Part shown: one piece after another, positions 41,222-50,090 of the stretch
How positions within the stretch are numbered: the first letter of the stretch is position 1
Layout of the letters: each line of letters opens with the position of its first letter
NCBI RefSeq assembly: GCF_009735645.1
Contig: NZ_CP032550.1
Span: 2,728,001 to 2,792,000, forward strand
Reading direction: 5' to 3'
Origin: Microbacterium oryzae
GTDB taxonomy: Bacteria > Actinomycetota > Actinomycetes > Actinomycetales > Microbacteriaceae
Length of the DNA stretch: 64,000 nt
The notes under the pieces: generated by a model
What the model was told of the DNA's origin: nothing
The model's input: only the letters and a program-made list of their open reading frames with translations
Databases searched by the model: none
Program-made: the position numbers and the translations under genes

Positions 41222-42367
41222 ATGGCTCGCATCGTGATCGCACCGGACAGCTTCAAGGGCACGATCGCGGCGGCCGACGTCGCCGCCGCGCTCGCCGAGG
41301 GATGGGCGAGCGTGCGCCCCGACGACGAGATCGTCGCGCGTCCGATGGCCGACGGTGGCGAGGGCACGCTGGCGGCGTTCGCGGAGGCGGTCGAGGGCGC
41401 GGTGCGCGTGCCCGTCCGGGTGACGGGGCCGACCGGATTCGCGGTCGATGCGAGCTGGCTGCGACTTCCCGCGACCGAAGACGCCCCGGGTGGGACGGGC
41501 GTGGTCGAGCTCGCCTCCACCTCCGGCATCGAGCTGCTCGGCGACGCCCGCCGCCCGTGGGAGGCTTCGACCGTGGGCTTCGGCCAGGCAATCGCCGCCG
41601 CCCTCACCGCCGGGGTCTCGCAGCTCATCCTCGGGATCGGCTCCAGTGCCTCCACGGATGGCGGGGTCGGGCTCCTCACCGCCCTCGGTGCGCGCTTCAC
41701 AGACGCGTACGACACCTCCATCGCGCCCGGGGCGTCGGGGCTCGACGACGTCGTGAAGGTCGACCTCTCCCGCCTGCGCCCCCTGCCCGAGCGCGGCGTG
41801 CAGGTGCTGTGCGACGTCACGAACCCCCTCCTCGGCGGGCGCGGCGCGGCCGCCGTGTTCGGTCCGCAGAAGGGCCTGGACGAGGCGGGCGTCGCCCGCG
41901 CCGATGCAGGGCTCGCACGACTGGTCGAGGTGCTGAAGGGCCTGGGCGGCGACACCGTCGCCTCGTCGCTCGCCCGGGTCGCCGACCCCGAGGCGCCGGG
42001 CGCGGGGGCCGCGGGCGGCGCCGGCTACGGGCTGCTCGTCTGGGGCGCCGAGATCGTGCCGGGTGCGGTGCGCGTGGCCGATCTCACCGGCCTCGCCGCC
42101 GCGATCGAGGGCGCCGACCTCGTCATCACGGGCGAGGGCTCGTACGACGGCCAGTCCGCCGCCGGCAAGGCGCCCGCGCACGTCGCCGCGCTCGCCGACG
42201 CCGCCGGCGCGCGGGTCGCCATCGTGGCGGGGCGCATCGCCGCCGACACCTCGGCCGTGGCCCATGCGCTCTCGCTCACCGAGCTCGCCGGCTCCGCGGA
42301 TGCCGCCATCGGCGATCCCGCCACGCACCTCCGCGCGGCGGGCGCCGCGCTCGCCGCCGCGTTCTGA
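41222..42367 (+). CDS. glxK: Glycerate kinase
   Basis: A 381-residue GarK/GlxK-type kinase. The N-terminus ARIVIAPDSFKGTIAAADVA, PMADGGEGTLAAF near residue 47, GIGSSASTDGGVGLL near 140 and GPQKGLDEAGVARAD near 220 are strongly conserved in the family, as is VITGEGSYDGQSAAGKAP near 302. It phosphorylates D-glycerate. The ATG at 41222 has CGGGAGG 8 nt upstream; an earlier in-frame ATG at 41204 is less likely. Confidence 0.93.
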   Translation: MARIVIAPDSFKGTIAAADVAAALAEGWASVRPDDEIVARPMADGGEGTLAAFAEAVEGAVRVPVRVTGPTGFAVDASWLRLPATEDAPGGTGVVELASTSGIELLGDARRPWEASTVGFGQAIAAALTAGVSQLILGIGSSASTDGGVGLLTALGARFTDAYDTSIAPGASGLDDVVKVDLSRLRPLPERGVQVLCDVTNPLLGGRGAAAVFGPQKGLDEAGVARADAGLARLVEVLKGLGGDTVASSLARVADPEAPGAGAAGGAGYGLLVWGAEIVPGAVRVADLTGLAAAIEGADLVITGEGSYDGQSAAGKAPAHVAALADAAGARVAIVAGRIAADTSAVAHALSLTELAGSADAAIGDPATHLRAAGAALAAAF

Positions 42368-42416
42368 CGTCGGGCGCGATACTGAAGGCTGATCGACGGC
42401 GATGAGGGAGAAGCGG

Positions 42417-43664
42417 ATGGCACTGGCCAACTGGGCGGGGAACGTGCGCTTCGGCGCAGAGCGGGTCGAGACGCCCGCGAGCGTCGACGAGGTGCAGGAG
42501 GTGCTGGCGAGCGCGACGCGCGTGCGGGCCCTGGGATCCGCGCACTCGTTCAACCTCATCGCCGACACCGACGACACGCTGCTGTCGACCGCCCGCCTCA
42601 TCACCGCGCCGCGCATCGACACCGAGGCGCGCACGGTCACGGTCGGCGGCGGCATGCGGTACGGCGAGCTCGCTCCCGCGCTGGAGGCCGAGGGGTGGGC
42701 GCTGGCGAACCTCGCCTCGCTGCCGCACATCTCCATCGCCGGGGCGATCGCCACGGGCACGCACGGCTCCGGCGACGGTGTCGGCACGCTGTCGTCCGCC
42801 GTCGCCGGGCTCCAGCTCGTCACGCCCGCGGGCGAGGTGCGCGAACTGCGCCGCGGCGACGCGGACTTCGACGGCGCGGTGGTCTCCCTCGGTGCGCTCG
42901 GCGTCGTGACGGAGGTGACGCTCGACATCGAGCCGACCTTCGCCGTCCGCCAGCGCGTGTACGAGAAGCTGCCGCTCGAGGTCGCGCTCGCCGAGTTCGA
43001 CGCGATCATGGGCGCTGCCTACAGCGTGAGCCTCTTCCACCGCTGGGATGCCCCCGACGTCGTCGACCAGGTGTGGACGAAGGCGCGCGGCGACGAGGCG
43101 CCGTTGCTGCCGGGCAGCATCGGCGAGGCGTCCGAGCAGGTGCACATGCTCGCCGGTGTGACGCCGGAGGCGACGACACCGCAGCGCGGCGAGGCCGGCG
43201 CGTGGCTCGATCGCCTCGCGCACTTCAAGCTCAGCCACACGCCGTCGAACGGCGACGAGCTGCAGTCGGAGATGCTCGTGCCGCGCGCGCACGCGGTCGA
43301 GGCGCTCCGCGTCGTGCGAGGGCTCGCCGCCCGGTTCGCTCCGCTCGTGCAGGTCATGGAGGTGCGCTCGATGCGGGCGGATGGGCTGTGGCTGAGCCCC
43401 GCATACGAGCAGGACACCGTGGGCCTGCACTTCACGTGGCTGCCGCGGCAGAGCGAGGTGGAGGGCGCCGTGGCGATGCTGGAGCAGGCGCTCGAGCCGT
43501 TCGGGGCGCGCCCGCACTGGGGCAAGCTCACGCGCCTCGACCCGCGCGTGCTCGCGGCGGTCTGGCCGCGGCTCGGCGACTTCGCGGAGCTCGCCCGGCG
43601 CTGCGACCCCGAGGGCAAGATGCGCAATCCGTTCCTGGATCGGGTGCTGACCGCCGGACGTTGA
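42417..43664 (+). CDS. Alditol oxidase-like FAD-binding oxidoreductase
   Basis: A 415-residue VAO-family flavoprotein. GSAHSFNLIAD places His43 where AldO proteins attach FAD covalently; VGGGMRYGELAPALE, SLPHISIAGAIATGTHGSGD and SLGALGVVTEVTLDIEP follow, and a D-arabinono-1,4-lactone-oxidase-type C-terminus ends EGKMRNPFLDRVL. Such enzymes oxidise xylitol, sorbitol or glycerol with O2, making H2O2. GGGAG at 42406-42410 precedes the ATG at 42417 by 6 nt, preferred over the ATG at 42402. Its stop codon lies inside a dispersed repeat. Confidence 0.87.
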   Translation: MALANWAGNVRFGAERVETPASVDEVQEVLASATRVRALGSAHSFNLIADTDDTLLSTARLITAPRIDTEARTVTVGGGMRYGELAPALEAEGWALANLASLPHISIAGAIATGTHGSGDGVGTLSSAVAGLQLVTPAGEVRELRRGDADFDGAVVSLGALGVVTEVTLDIEPTFAVRQRVYEKLPLEVALAEFDAIMGAAYSVSLFHRWDAPDVVDQVWTKARGDEAPLLPGSIGEASEQVHMLAGVTPEATTPQRGEAGAWLDRLAHFKLSHTPSNGDELQSEMLVPRAHAVEALRVVRGLAARFAPLVQVMEVRSMRADGLWLSPAYEQDTVGLHFTWLPRQSEVEGAVAMLEQALEPFGARPHWGKLTRLDPRVLAAVWPRLGDFAELARRCDPEGKMRNPFLDRVLTAGR

Positions 43665-43810
43665 GCGAGCGGAGCGAGACGAAACGCCGCAACCCGTCCC
43701 CGACAACGGGTCACCGCGTTTCGTCTCCCTCGCTGGCGCTCGGTCGCTCAACGTCCGAGATGGGGACGCGACCACCCGGATGTTGAGCGAGCGGAGCGAG
43801 ACGAAACGCG
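43659..43810. repeat. GTTGAGCGAGCGGAGCGAGACGAAAC-type repeat cluster
   Basis: Three copies of one sequence: plus strand at 43659-43687, inverted and longer at 43716-43753, and plus strand at 43782-43810. Core phrases are TTGAGCGAGCGGAGCGAGAC and GACGAAACGC. Copies 1 and 2 form a long imperfect hairpin with an inner ACCCGT/ACGGGT pair. The first copy includes the stop codon of the oxidase gene. No ORF of interest. Confidence 0.85.
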
Positions 43811-43825
43811 GTGAGCGAACGCTCC

Positions 43826-45082
43826 CTACGCCAGCGCGTCGACGATCGGGCGGAACTTCACGCGCGTCTCGAGCAGCTCGGCCTCGGGCTGACTGCCGGC
43901 GACGATGCCGCCGCCCGCGTGCGCGGTGACCGCCCGGTGCGCGCCCTCGGCGGGACCGATCTGCGCGCAGCGGAGCGCGATCGCCCACTCGCCGTCGCCG
44001 TTCCCGTCCACCCAGCCGACCGGCCCCGCGTAGCGGCCGCGGTCGAACGGCTCGATGCGGCGGATGGCCGCGAGTGCGGCGGGCGTGGGGGTGCCGGCGA
44101 CCGCCGCGGTGGGGTGCAGCGCCCGGACCATGTCGAGAGCCGAGTCGCCGTTCGCCAGCGTGCCCTCGACATCCGTCGCGAGATGCCAGACGTTCGGCAG
44201 CTTGAGCGTGAACGGCTGCTCGGCCGCGACGAGTGCGGAGGTGTGCGGCTCGAGCGCCGTGAGCACGCTCTGCACGGCATAGCGGTGCTCGTCGAGGTCC
44301 TTGGGCGTGGTGGCGAGCTCGGCGGTGATCGCGGTGTCCTCGTCGGCGTTCGCCCCACGGGCGCGGGTGCCGGCGAGCACACGGGCGGTGACGGTGCCGC
44401 CGGAGACGGTCACGAGGGTCTCCGGGCTCGCGCCGACGATGCCGTCGACCGCATAGGCCCAGGTGTCGGGGTACCCCTCGGCGAGGGCACGCACGAGGCG
44501 CCGCAGGTCGGCGTCGGCAGGAAGGGTGCCGGCGATGTCGCGCGCGACGACGACCTTCTCCACCTCGCCCGCCTCGATCGCCGCGAGCGCGTCGGCCACG
44601 GCCTCGACGTGCGCGGCGGGGTTCAGCTCGCCGGGGCCGAGGGTGGCAGACCAGTGCGGCCCGTAGCCGTGCGCTTCCGGGTCCGCCGGAGCGGGGCCAT
44701 CCAGTCGGCCGATGCGGGTGACCCAGCCGCGGCCGCCGCGGCGCCCGATGACGATGCTCGGCACGATGAGCGTGCTGGGCGCGGAGGAGGCGTCGTCGAA
44801 CGCGAACGCGCCGAAGCCGACGAGACCGGTGCCCGGCAGCCCGACGGAGTCGTCGACGTCGGTGGCCGAGGCGATCGCCCGCCAGAGATCCGCGATCGCG
44901 TCGAGCCGGCCGTCCTCGCCGACGTCGATCCGCAGCACCTCGGCGCCCGCCGCGACCATCCCGTCGCCGCGTCGCAGCCAGACGAGCGGATCGTCGGCGG
45001 AGGCGAACAGCAGCGGGTCCTCGGGAGCGGGGATCGGGCGCGTGACGGCGCGCAGGCGCGGGAGGGAGAGCGGGTCGGGCAC
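43826..45082 (-). CDS. menF: Isochorismate synthase
   Basis: A 418-residue chorismate-utilising enzyme that makes isochorismate, the entry step of menaquinone synthesis. Conserved parts are VEKVVVARDIAG near 190 with the catalytic Lys, GIVGASPETLVTVSGGTVTARVLAGTRARG near 225-250, LPNVWHLATDVEGTL near 300, LHPTAAVAGTP near 325 and AGGGIVAGSQPEAELLETRVKF near the end (metal-binding Glu). GTG start at 45082 with TAGGCT ending 7 nt upstream. Divergent from the DUF402 gene. Confidence 0.9.
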   Translation of the reverse strand: MPDPLSLPRLRAVTRPIPAPEDPLLFASADDPLVWLRRGDGMVAAGAEVLRIDVGEDGRLDAIADLWRAIASATDVDDSVGLPGTGLVGFGAFAFDDASSAPSTLIVPSIVIGRRGGRGWVTRIGRLDGPAPADPEAHGYGPHWSATLGPGELNPAAHVEAVADALAAIEAGEVEKVVVARDIAGTLPADADLRRLVRALAEGYPDTWAYAVDGIVGASPETLVTVSGGTVTARVLAGTRARGANADEDTAITAELATTPKDLDEHRYAVQSVLTALEPHTSALVAAEQPFTLKLPNVWHLATDVEGTLANGDSALDMVRALHPTAAVAGTPTPAALAAIRRIEPFDRGRYAGPVGWVDGNGDGEWAIALRCAQIGPAEGAHRAVTAHAGGGIVAGSQPEAELLETRVKFRPIVDALA

Positions 45083-45089
45083 GACTTCC

Positions 45090-45095
45090 AGCCTA
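45090..45095 (-). promoter_or_regulatory. -10 hexamer TAGGCT upstream of menF
   Basis: TAGGCT on the minus strand ends 7 nt before the GTG at 45082. GGAAG in the spacer is a possible weak ribosome site. Confidence 0.5.
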
Positions 45096-45127
45096 AGGAG
45101 TCCCGCTGGGGACGGGTCGTGCGCGCC

Positions 45128-45133
45128 TAGACT
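45128..45133 (+). promoter_or_regulatory. -10 hexamer TAGACT upstream of DUF402 gene
   Basis: TAGACT ends 7 nt before the ATG at 45141, about 35 bp from the divergent menF -10. Confidence 0.5.
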
Positions 45134-45140
45134 CGGCAGG

Positions 45141-45686
45141 ATGACCTCCGATCGTCCCGCTGTGGGCACCCGACTGCTGTTCCGCTGGCGCAAGTGGGAC
45201 GGCTCGCCGCACTGGGTGCACGAGTGCGTCTACCTCGGCGCGGACGAGTGGGGCGACTGGTTCGGCCAGCTGCCCGGATGGCGGAGCGCGCGCCCCGGAC
45301 GCGACGTCACGCTGGACGCGGCCTGCGTCGTGCTCCTGCCGTCCGGCTCGGAGGCGTGGACGCTCACGCGCAACGCGCTCCCGTCGCCGACGCGGGTCTA
45401 CATCGACCTCGCGTGGGAGGCGAAGTGGGATGGCCGTGGCGAGCCGACCGCCATCGACATGGACCTCGACGTCGTGCACCGCCTCGACGAGCGCGGCCTC
45501 TACATCGACGACCGCGACGAGTGGGACGAGCATCGCGCGCAGTACGGCTATCCCGCCGATGTGCAGGAGAGCATCGAGGCCGTCACCGCCGTGCTCGAGC
45601 GCGAGGTGCGCGACGACGTCGCGCCCTTCGACGACGCGACCACCCACCGCTGGTTCGCCGTGCTCGCGGATCTCGAGCTCGTCTGA
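45141..45686 (+). CDS. DUF402 domain protein
   Basis: The 181-residue protein has the DUF402 layout: GTRLLFRWRKWDGSPHW at the N-terminus, YIDLAWEAKWDGRGEPTAIDMDLDVV near residues 94-118 (acidic metal-binding patch) and LYIDDRDEWDEHRAQYGYP near 126. Some DUF402 proteins are nucleoside di/triphosphate phosphatases, others FomD-like; activity here is unassigned. Position between menF and menG does not imply a role in quinone synthesis. Confidence 0.87.
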   Translation: MTSDRPAVGTRLLFRWRKWDGSPHWVHECVYLGADEWGDWFGQLPGWRSARPGRDVTLDAACVVLLPSGSEAWTLTRNALPSPTRVYIDLAWEAKWDGRGEPTAIDMDLDVVHRLDERGLYIDDRDEWDEHRAQYGYPADVQESIEAVTAVLEREVRDDVAPFDDATTHRWFAVLADLELV

Positions 45687-45722
45687 CCCGGCCGCACCGG
45701 AGCTCGTGATGCGCGCCGCGCG

Positions 45723-45728
45723 TAGACT
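45723..45728 (+). promoter_or_regulatory. -10 hexamer TAGACT, leaderless start of menG
   Basis: TAGACT ends 6 nt before the GTG at 45735. Confidence 0.6.
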
Positions 45729-45734
45729 CGCGGC

Positions 45735-46496
45735 GTGAGCGCCGCACCGCAGGAACCCAATCGCGCCGACCTCGGCAAGGACCCCGCCCGCGTCGCGGGG
45801 ATGTTCGACCAGGTCGCCGCCCGCTACGACATCACCAACGTGGCGATGACGTTCGGCAACGACGCGCTGTGGCGTGCGGCGACGACCCGCGCCGTCGCAC
45901 CGCAGCCGGGGGAGCGGATCCTCGATCTCGCCGCCGGCACTGCCTCGTCGTCCGCGTCGCTCGCGCGCAGCGGCGCCGAGGTCGTCGCTGCCGACTTCTC
46001 GCCCGGCATGCTCGCCGAGGGGCGCCGTCGTCACGGCGGGCTGCGCAACCTCTCGTTCGTGCAGGCCGACGCGACCGATCTGCCCTTCGCCGACGGCGAG
46101 TTCGACGCGGTCACCATGTCGTACGGCCTCCGCAACGTCGAGCGCCCGAAGAAGGCGCTCGCCGAGCTCTTCCGCGTGACGAAGCCGGGAGGGCGTCTCG
46201 TCATCAACGAGTTCTCCACGCCGCCTGACCGCCGGTTCCGCGGGCTCTACCGGTTCTACAACGACCGCGTCCTGCCGCGCGTCGCGCGGGTGATCGGCTC
46301 CAACGGCGAGGCGTACGACTACCTCAACGAGTCCATCCGCCACTGGCCCGACCAGAAGACGCTCGCGGCGTGGATCCGCGACGCCGGCTGGACCGACGTG
46401 CGGTACCGCAACCTGACCTTCGGCATCGTCGCGCTGCATCATGCCGTCAAGCCGTCGGATGGCCAGGGCGCGTCCGCGGAAGATGCCTCGGCGTAG
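45735..46496 (+). CDS. menG: Demethylmenaquinone methyltransferase
   Basis: A 253-residue SAM-dependent methyltransferase of the UbiE/MenG family. [12 protein letters not shown] near residue 25 and [17 protein letters not shown] near 60 (SAM motif I) are followed by [32 protein letters not shown] (about residues 129-160; YGLRNV is diagnostic). It methylates demethylmenaquinone in the final step. The polyprenyl diphosphate synthase follows 46 bp downstream with its own leaderless-type promoter. Confidence 0.93.
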   Translation: MSAAPQEPNRADLGKDPARVAGMFDQVAARYDITNVAMTFGNDALWRAATTRAVAPQPGERILDLAAGTASSSASLARSGAEVVAADFSPGMLAEGRRRHGGLRNLSFVQADATDLPFADGEFDAVTMSYGLRNVERPKKALAELFRVTKPGGRLVINEFSTPPDRRFRGLYRFYNDRVLPRVARVIGSNGEAYDYLNESIRHWPDQKTLAAWIRDAGWTDVRYRNLTFGIVALHHAVKPSDGQGASAEDASA

Positions 46497-46530
46497 AGGC
46501 ATCCATGACCGTCGTCCCGACCGCGACAGG

Positions 46531-46536
46531 TAGGCT
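46531..46536 (+). promoter_or_regulatory. -10 hexamer TAGGCT, leaderless start
   Basis: TAGGCT ends 6 nt before the GTG at 46543. Confidence 0.6.
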
Positions 46537-46542
46537 TGACGG

Positions 46543-47604
46543 GTGACTCCGAGCCCCACTGCGCCGGGTTCGCAACTGGCGAGCCGTTTCGGTCTGAGTG
46601 ACCGCGTCTTCGCCGGTCCCCTCGCGCGGCGCCTGGCCGCCAAGATCGAGCAGGGTCTCGAGCAGGTGGAGAGCGAACTGGCGGTCGAGCTGAAGGCCGC
46701 CGACCCGCTCGTCGACGCCACCAGCCGCTACCTGTACGAGGCCGGCGGCAAGCGCGTGCGCCCCATGCTCGTGCTCCTCACCGCCCAGCTGGGGAGCGGT
46801 GCGAACCAGCGCGTCGTCGACGCCGCGAAGGCGCTCGAGCTCATGCACCTGGGCTCGCTGTATCACGACGACGTCATGGACGGCGCCGACCGCCGCCGCG
46901 GCGTGCAGGCCGCGCACCAGGTGTGGGGCAACAGCATCGCCATCCTCACCGGCGACCTCCTGCTCTCGCGCGCGAGCGTCATCATGTCGCGGAACGGCGA
47001 CGAGGCCATGCGCCTGCAGTCGGAGACCTTCGAGCGCCTCGTGCTCGGCCAGATGCACGAGACCGTGGGTGCGCAGCCGGGCGACGACCCCATCGACTTC
47101 TACATCCAGGTGCTCGCCGACAAGACCGGCTCGCTCATCGCGGCGGCCGCCCAGGCCGGCGCGTTCTTCTCCGACGCCGACGAGAAGTACACCGAGCCGC
47201 TGCGCGTCTACGGCGAGAAGGTCGGCGTCGCCTTCCAGCTCGCCGACGACGTGATCGACCTGTCCGCGAACCCCGCCGACACCGGCAAGGTGCCCGGCAC
47301 CGATCTGCGCGCCGGCGTCCCCACCATGCCGTATCTGCTGCTCGCGCGCCGTGAAGACGAAGAGTCGCGGGCGCTGCTCGCCCGCATCGACGAGGGCGTC
47401 GCGCGCATCGCCGACGGGGCCGACCCGGCCATCCTGGACGCACCGCTCACGGAGCTGCGCGACCATGACGTGACCGAGGCGACGCGCGAGCTGTCGCTGA
47501 AGTGGACGCGCGACGCGGTCGACGCGCTCGACGTGCTCCCGCGCGGCACCGTGCGCGAGGCGCTCACGCGCTTCGCCGAGAGCCTCGCCATCCGATCCAG
47601 CTGA
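46543..47604 (+). CDS. Polyprenyl diphosphate synthase
   Basis: The 353-residue trans-prenyl synthase has the first Asp-rich motif LYHDDVMD (Asp109, Asp110, Asp113) and the second QLADDVIDL (Asp235, Asp236, Asp239), with GGKRVRPML near residue 68 and GDLLLSRA near 137. Next to menG, it probably makes the long menaquinone side chain (hepta- to nonaprenyl). Chain length cannot be read with certainty. GTG start. Confidence 0.92.
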   Translation: MTPSPTAPGSQLASRFGLSDRVFAGPLARRLAAKIEQGLEQVESELAVELKAADPLVDATSRYLYEAGGKRVRPMLVLLTAQLGSGANQRVVDAAKALELMHLGSLYHDDVMDGADRRRGVQAAHQVWGNSIAILTGDLLLSRASVIMSRNGDEAMRLQSETFERLVLGQMHETVGAQPGDDPIDFYIQVLADKTGSLIAAAAQAGAFFSDADEKYTEPLRVYGEKVGVAFQLADDVIDLSANPADTGKVPGTDLRAGVPTMPYLLLARREDEESRALLARIDEGVARIADGADPAILDAPLTELRDHDVTEATRELSLKWTRDAVDALDVLPRGTVREALTRFAESLAIRSS

Positions 47605-47639
47605 CGCCCGCGCCCGCGGTGCGAACGAAGGGGACCGAA

Positions 47640-49010
47640 ATGACCAAGCTCCGTCTGGCGATCGTGGGCGCAGGCCCCGCCGGCATCTACGCGGCCGACA
47701 TCCTGCTGAAGACCGAGCGCAGCTTCGACGTGTCGATCGACCTCTTCGAGCAGCTCCCCGCGCCCTACGGCCTCGTCCGCTACGGAGTGGCCCCCGACCA
47801 TCCGCGGATCAAGGGCGTCATCGGCGCCCTCCGCGAGGTGCTCGACCGCGGTGACATCCGCATCTTCGGCAATGTGCGCTTCGGCGAGGACATCACGCTC
47901 GACGACCTCAAGCGCCACTACAACGCCGTGCTCTTCGCCACCGGCGCCATCCGCGACGCCGACCTCGCGATCCCCGGCATCGACGCCGAGGGCTCGTTCG
48001 GCGCGGCCGACTTCGTGAGCTGGTTCGACGGACACCCCGACGTGCCGCGCACGTGGCCGCTTACGAGCTCGTCGGTGGGCGTCATCGGCAACGGCAACGT
48101 CGCGCTCGACGTCTCGCGCATCCTCGCGAAGCACGCCGAGGATCTGCTGCCGACGGAGATCCCGCAGAACGTCCACGAGGTCCTCGAGGCATCGCCGGTC
48201 ACCGACGTGCACGTGTTCGGACGCCGCGGCCCCGCGCAGGTGAAGTTCACCCCGCTGGAGCTCCGCGAGCTCGGCGAGCTGCGCGACGTCGACATGGTCG
48301 TGTACGACGAGGACTTCGACTACGACGAGGCCTCGAAGGCGGCGATCGCGTCGAACAAGCAGGTCAAGGTCATCGACCGCGTGCTGCAGCAGTGGCGCAC
48401 CCGGCCGAGCGCGAACAACGCGGGCGGCACGGCCTCGCGTCGCCTGCACCTGCACTTCTGGGCGAAGCCGCTCGAGGTGAAGACCGACGCCGAGGGCCGC
48501 GTCGCCGCGCTCGTCTACGAGCGCACCCGGCCGGATGGCCAGGGCGGTGTGGCGGGGACGGGCGAGCTGCGCGAGGTTCCCATGGGGCAGCTGTACCGCG
48601 CCGTCGGCTACTTCGGGTCGCCGCTTCCGGGCGTGCCGTTCGACGAGAAGCACGGCGTCATCCCCAACCACGAGGGCCAGGTGCTGCACGAGGAGTCGAA
48701 CGAGCGCTTCCCCGGCCTGTACGCCACCGGCTGGATCAAGCGCGGGCCCGTCGGCCTCATCGGGCACACGAAGTCCGACGCGATGGAGACCGTGCAGCAC
48801 ATCGTCAACGACCAGGGCTCCTGGTGGCAGCCCGAGGACCCGTCGGATGAGGCCATCCCCGCGCTCCTCGCCGAGCGCGGCGTCATCTGGACCGACCTCG
48901 AGGGGTGGCATCGGCTCGACGCGCACGAGATCGCGCTGGGCCAGCCGCACGGCCGCGCGCGCGTGAAGGTCGTGCCGCGCGACGAGATGGTGCGCATCTC
49001 GCGCGACTGA
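47640..49010 (+). CDS. FAD-dependent ferredoxin-NADP reductase-like enzyme
   Basis: The 456-residue flavoprotein matches FprA/adrenodoxin reductase-type enzymes: LAIVGAGPAGIYAADILL near residues 6-23 (FAD Rossmann), YGLVRYGVAPDHPRIKGV near 43-60, SVGVIGNGNVALDVSRIL near 143-160 (NADP-binding) and TGWIKRGPVGLIGHTKSDA near 363-381. It moves electrons between NADPH and ferredoxin. ATG at 47640 with AAGGGG upstream, 35 bp after the polyprenyl synthase. Its physiological partner is not encoded nearby. Confidence 0.92.
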   Translation: MTKLRLAIVGAGPAGIYAADILLKTERSFDVSIDLFEQLPAPYGLVRYGVAPDHPRIKGVIGALREVLDRGDIRIFGNVRFGEDITLDDLKRHYNAVLFATGAIRDADLAIPGIDAEGSFGAADFVSWFDGHPDVPRTWPLTSSSVGVIGNGNVALDVSRILAKHAEDLLPTEIPQNVHEVLEASPVTDVHVFGRRGPAQVKFTPLELRELGELRDVDMVVYDEDFDYDEASKAAIASNKQVKVIDRVLQQWRTRPSANNAGGTASRRLHLHFWAKPLEVKTDAEGRVAALVYERTRPDGQGGVAGTGELREVPMGQLYRAVGYFGSPLPGVPFDEKHGVIPNHEGQVLHEESNERFPGLYATGWIKRGPVGLIGHTKSDAMETVQHIVNDQGSWWQPEDPSDEAIPALLAERGVIWTDLEGWHRLDAHEIALGQPHGRARVKVVPRDEMVRISRD

Positions 49011-49031
49011 CGGCCCGAGCGCCGGGTCGGC

Positions 49032-50084
49032 TCAGTCGCGCGGGCGCGACGTCGACGAGCGCACGACGAGCTCGAACGACAGCAGGATGTCCGCGAGCGG
49101 CTCGGAGCCGTCGCGCGGCTCGAGCTGCTCGAGCAGGATGTCCACCGCGCGCGCTCCCTGCTTCCGCGGGAACTGCGCGACCGTCGTGAGCCCGAAGAAC
49201 TCGGCCTGGTCGTGGTCGTCGATGCCCACGACCGAGACGTCGTGGGGCACGGCGAGCCCGAGGTCGCGGGCCGCGAGGATGGCGCCGATCGCCATCTCGT
49301 CGGAGGCCGCGAAGATCGCCGTCGGACGGCTGCGCGGGGGAGCGCCGAGGAGCTGCTTGGCCGCGTGGTACCCGCCCTGCACCGTGAAGTCGGCGTTCGC
49401 CACGAGGTCGGCGTCGAACGGGATGCCCGCCTCGTCGAGCGCCGCCTCGTACCCGTGCCGGCGCTGGACAGGCAGGTGGAAGTCGGAGTCGAACTCCGCT
49501 CGGCCGCCGAGGTGGCCGATCCGCGTGTGCCCGAGCCCCGTGAGGTGCTCCGTCGCGAGCTTGGCGACCGCGACGTCGTCGATCGCGAGCGTGCGCACCC
49601 CCGGGATGGGCCCGCCGACGCCGACGATGGGCTTGCCGAGCGCGTGCAGGCGGGCGACCTCGTCCTCCGTGAGCTCGAGCGACACGGCGATCACGGCATC
49701 GACGCGCTGGCGCAGGAGGAAGTGCTCGAAGACGCTCGCGCGCTCCTCCCCGCCGCCGGAGAGGTTGTAGAGCGTCACGTCGTAGCCCGCCCGGAGGAGC
49801 GCCTGCTGAGCGCCCTCGAGCACGGAGGCGAAGTACCACCGGTTGAGGAACGGCAGCACGACGCCGACGTTGCGCGTGCGCCCGCTCGCGAGGCTCGAGG
49901 CGTTCGATGAGACGACGTACCCGAGCGCGTCGGCCGCCGCGAGGACGGCCTCCTTCGCTGCCGCCGACACGCGGCCGCGGCCGGAGAGGGCGCGCGAGAC
50001 CGTGGCGGTCGAGACGCCTGCGCGCTGCGCGACCTCGGCGATGCTCACGGAATGCACGCGTTCATCGTAGGAGACGCGGGGCAT
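49032..50084 (-). CDS. LacI family repressor of the maltose-type locus
   Basis: The 350-residue protein has its LacI HTH at residues about 13-35 (SIAEVAQRAGVSTATVSRAL), then DALGYVVSSNASSLASGRTRNVGVV, and the effector-binding fold with IFAASDEMAIGAILAARDLG near 250 and VSVVGIDDHDQAEFFGL near 275. It begins 7 bp after the amylase stop, so it is cotranscribed with it. Two near-identical LacI-type operators in the divergent promoter region upstream of the amylase gene are its probable targets. Confidence 0.9.
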   Translation of the reverse strand: MPRVSYDERVHSVSIAEVAQRAGVSTATVSRALSGRGRVSAAAKEAVLAAADALGYVVSSNASSLASGRTRNVGVVLPFLNRWYFASVLEGAQQALLRAGYDVTLYNLSGGGEERASVFEHFLLRQRVDAVIAVSLELTEDEVARLHALGKPIVGVGGPIPGVRTLAIDDVAVAKLATEHLTGLGHTRIGHLGGRAEFDSDFHLPVQRRHGYEAALDEAGIPFDADLVANADFTVQGGYHAAKQLLGAPPRSRPTAIFAASDEMAIGAILAARDLGLAVPHDVSVVGIDDHDQAEFFGLTTVAQFPRKQGARAVDILLEQLEPRDGSEPLADILLSFELVVRSSTSRPRD

Positions 50085-50090
50085 CCCGCG

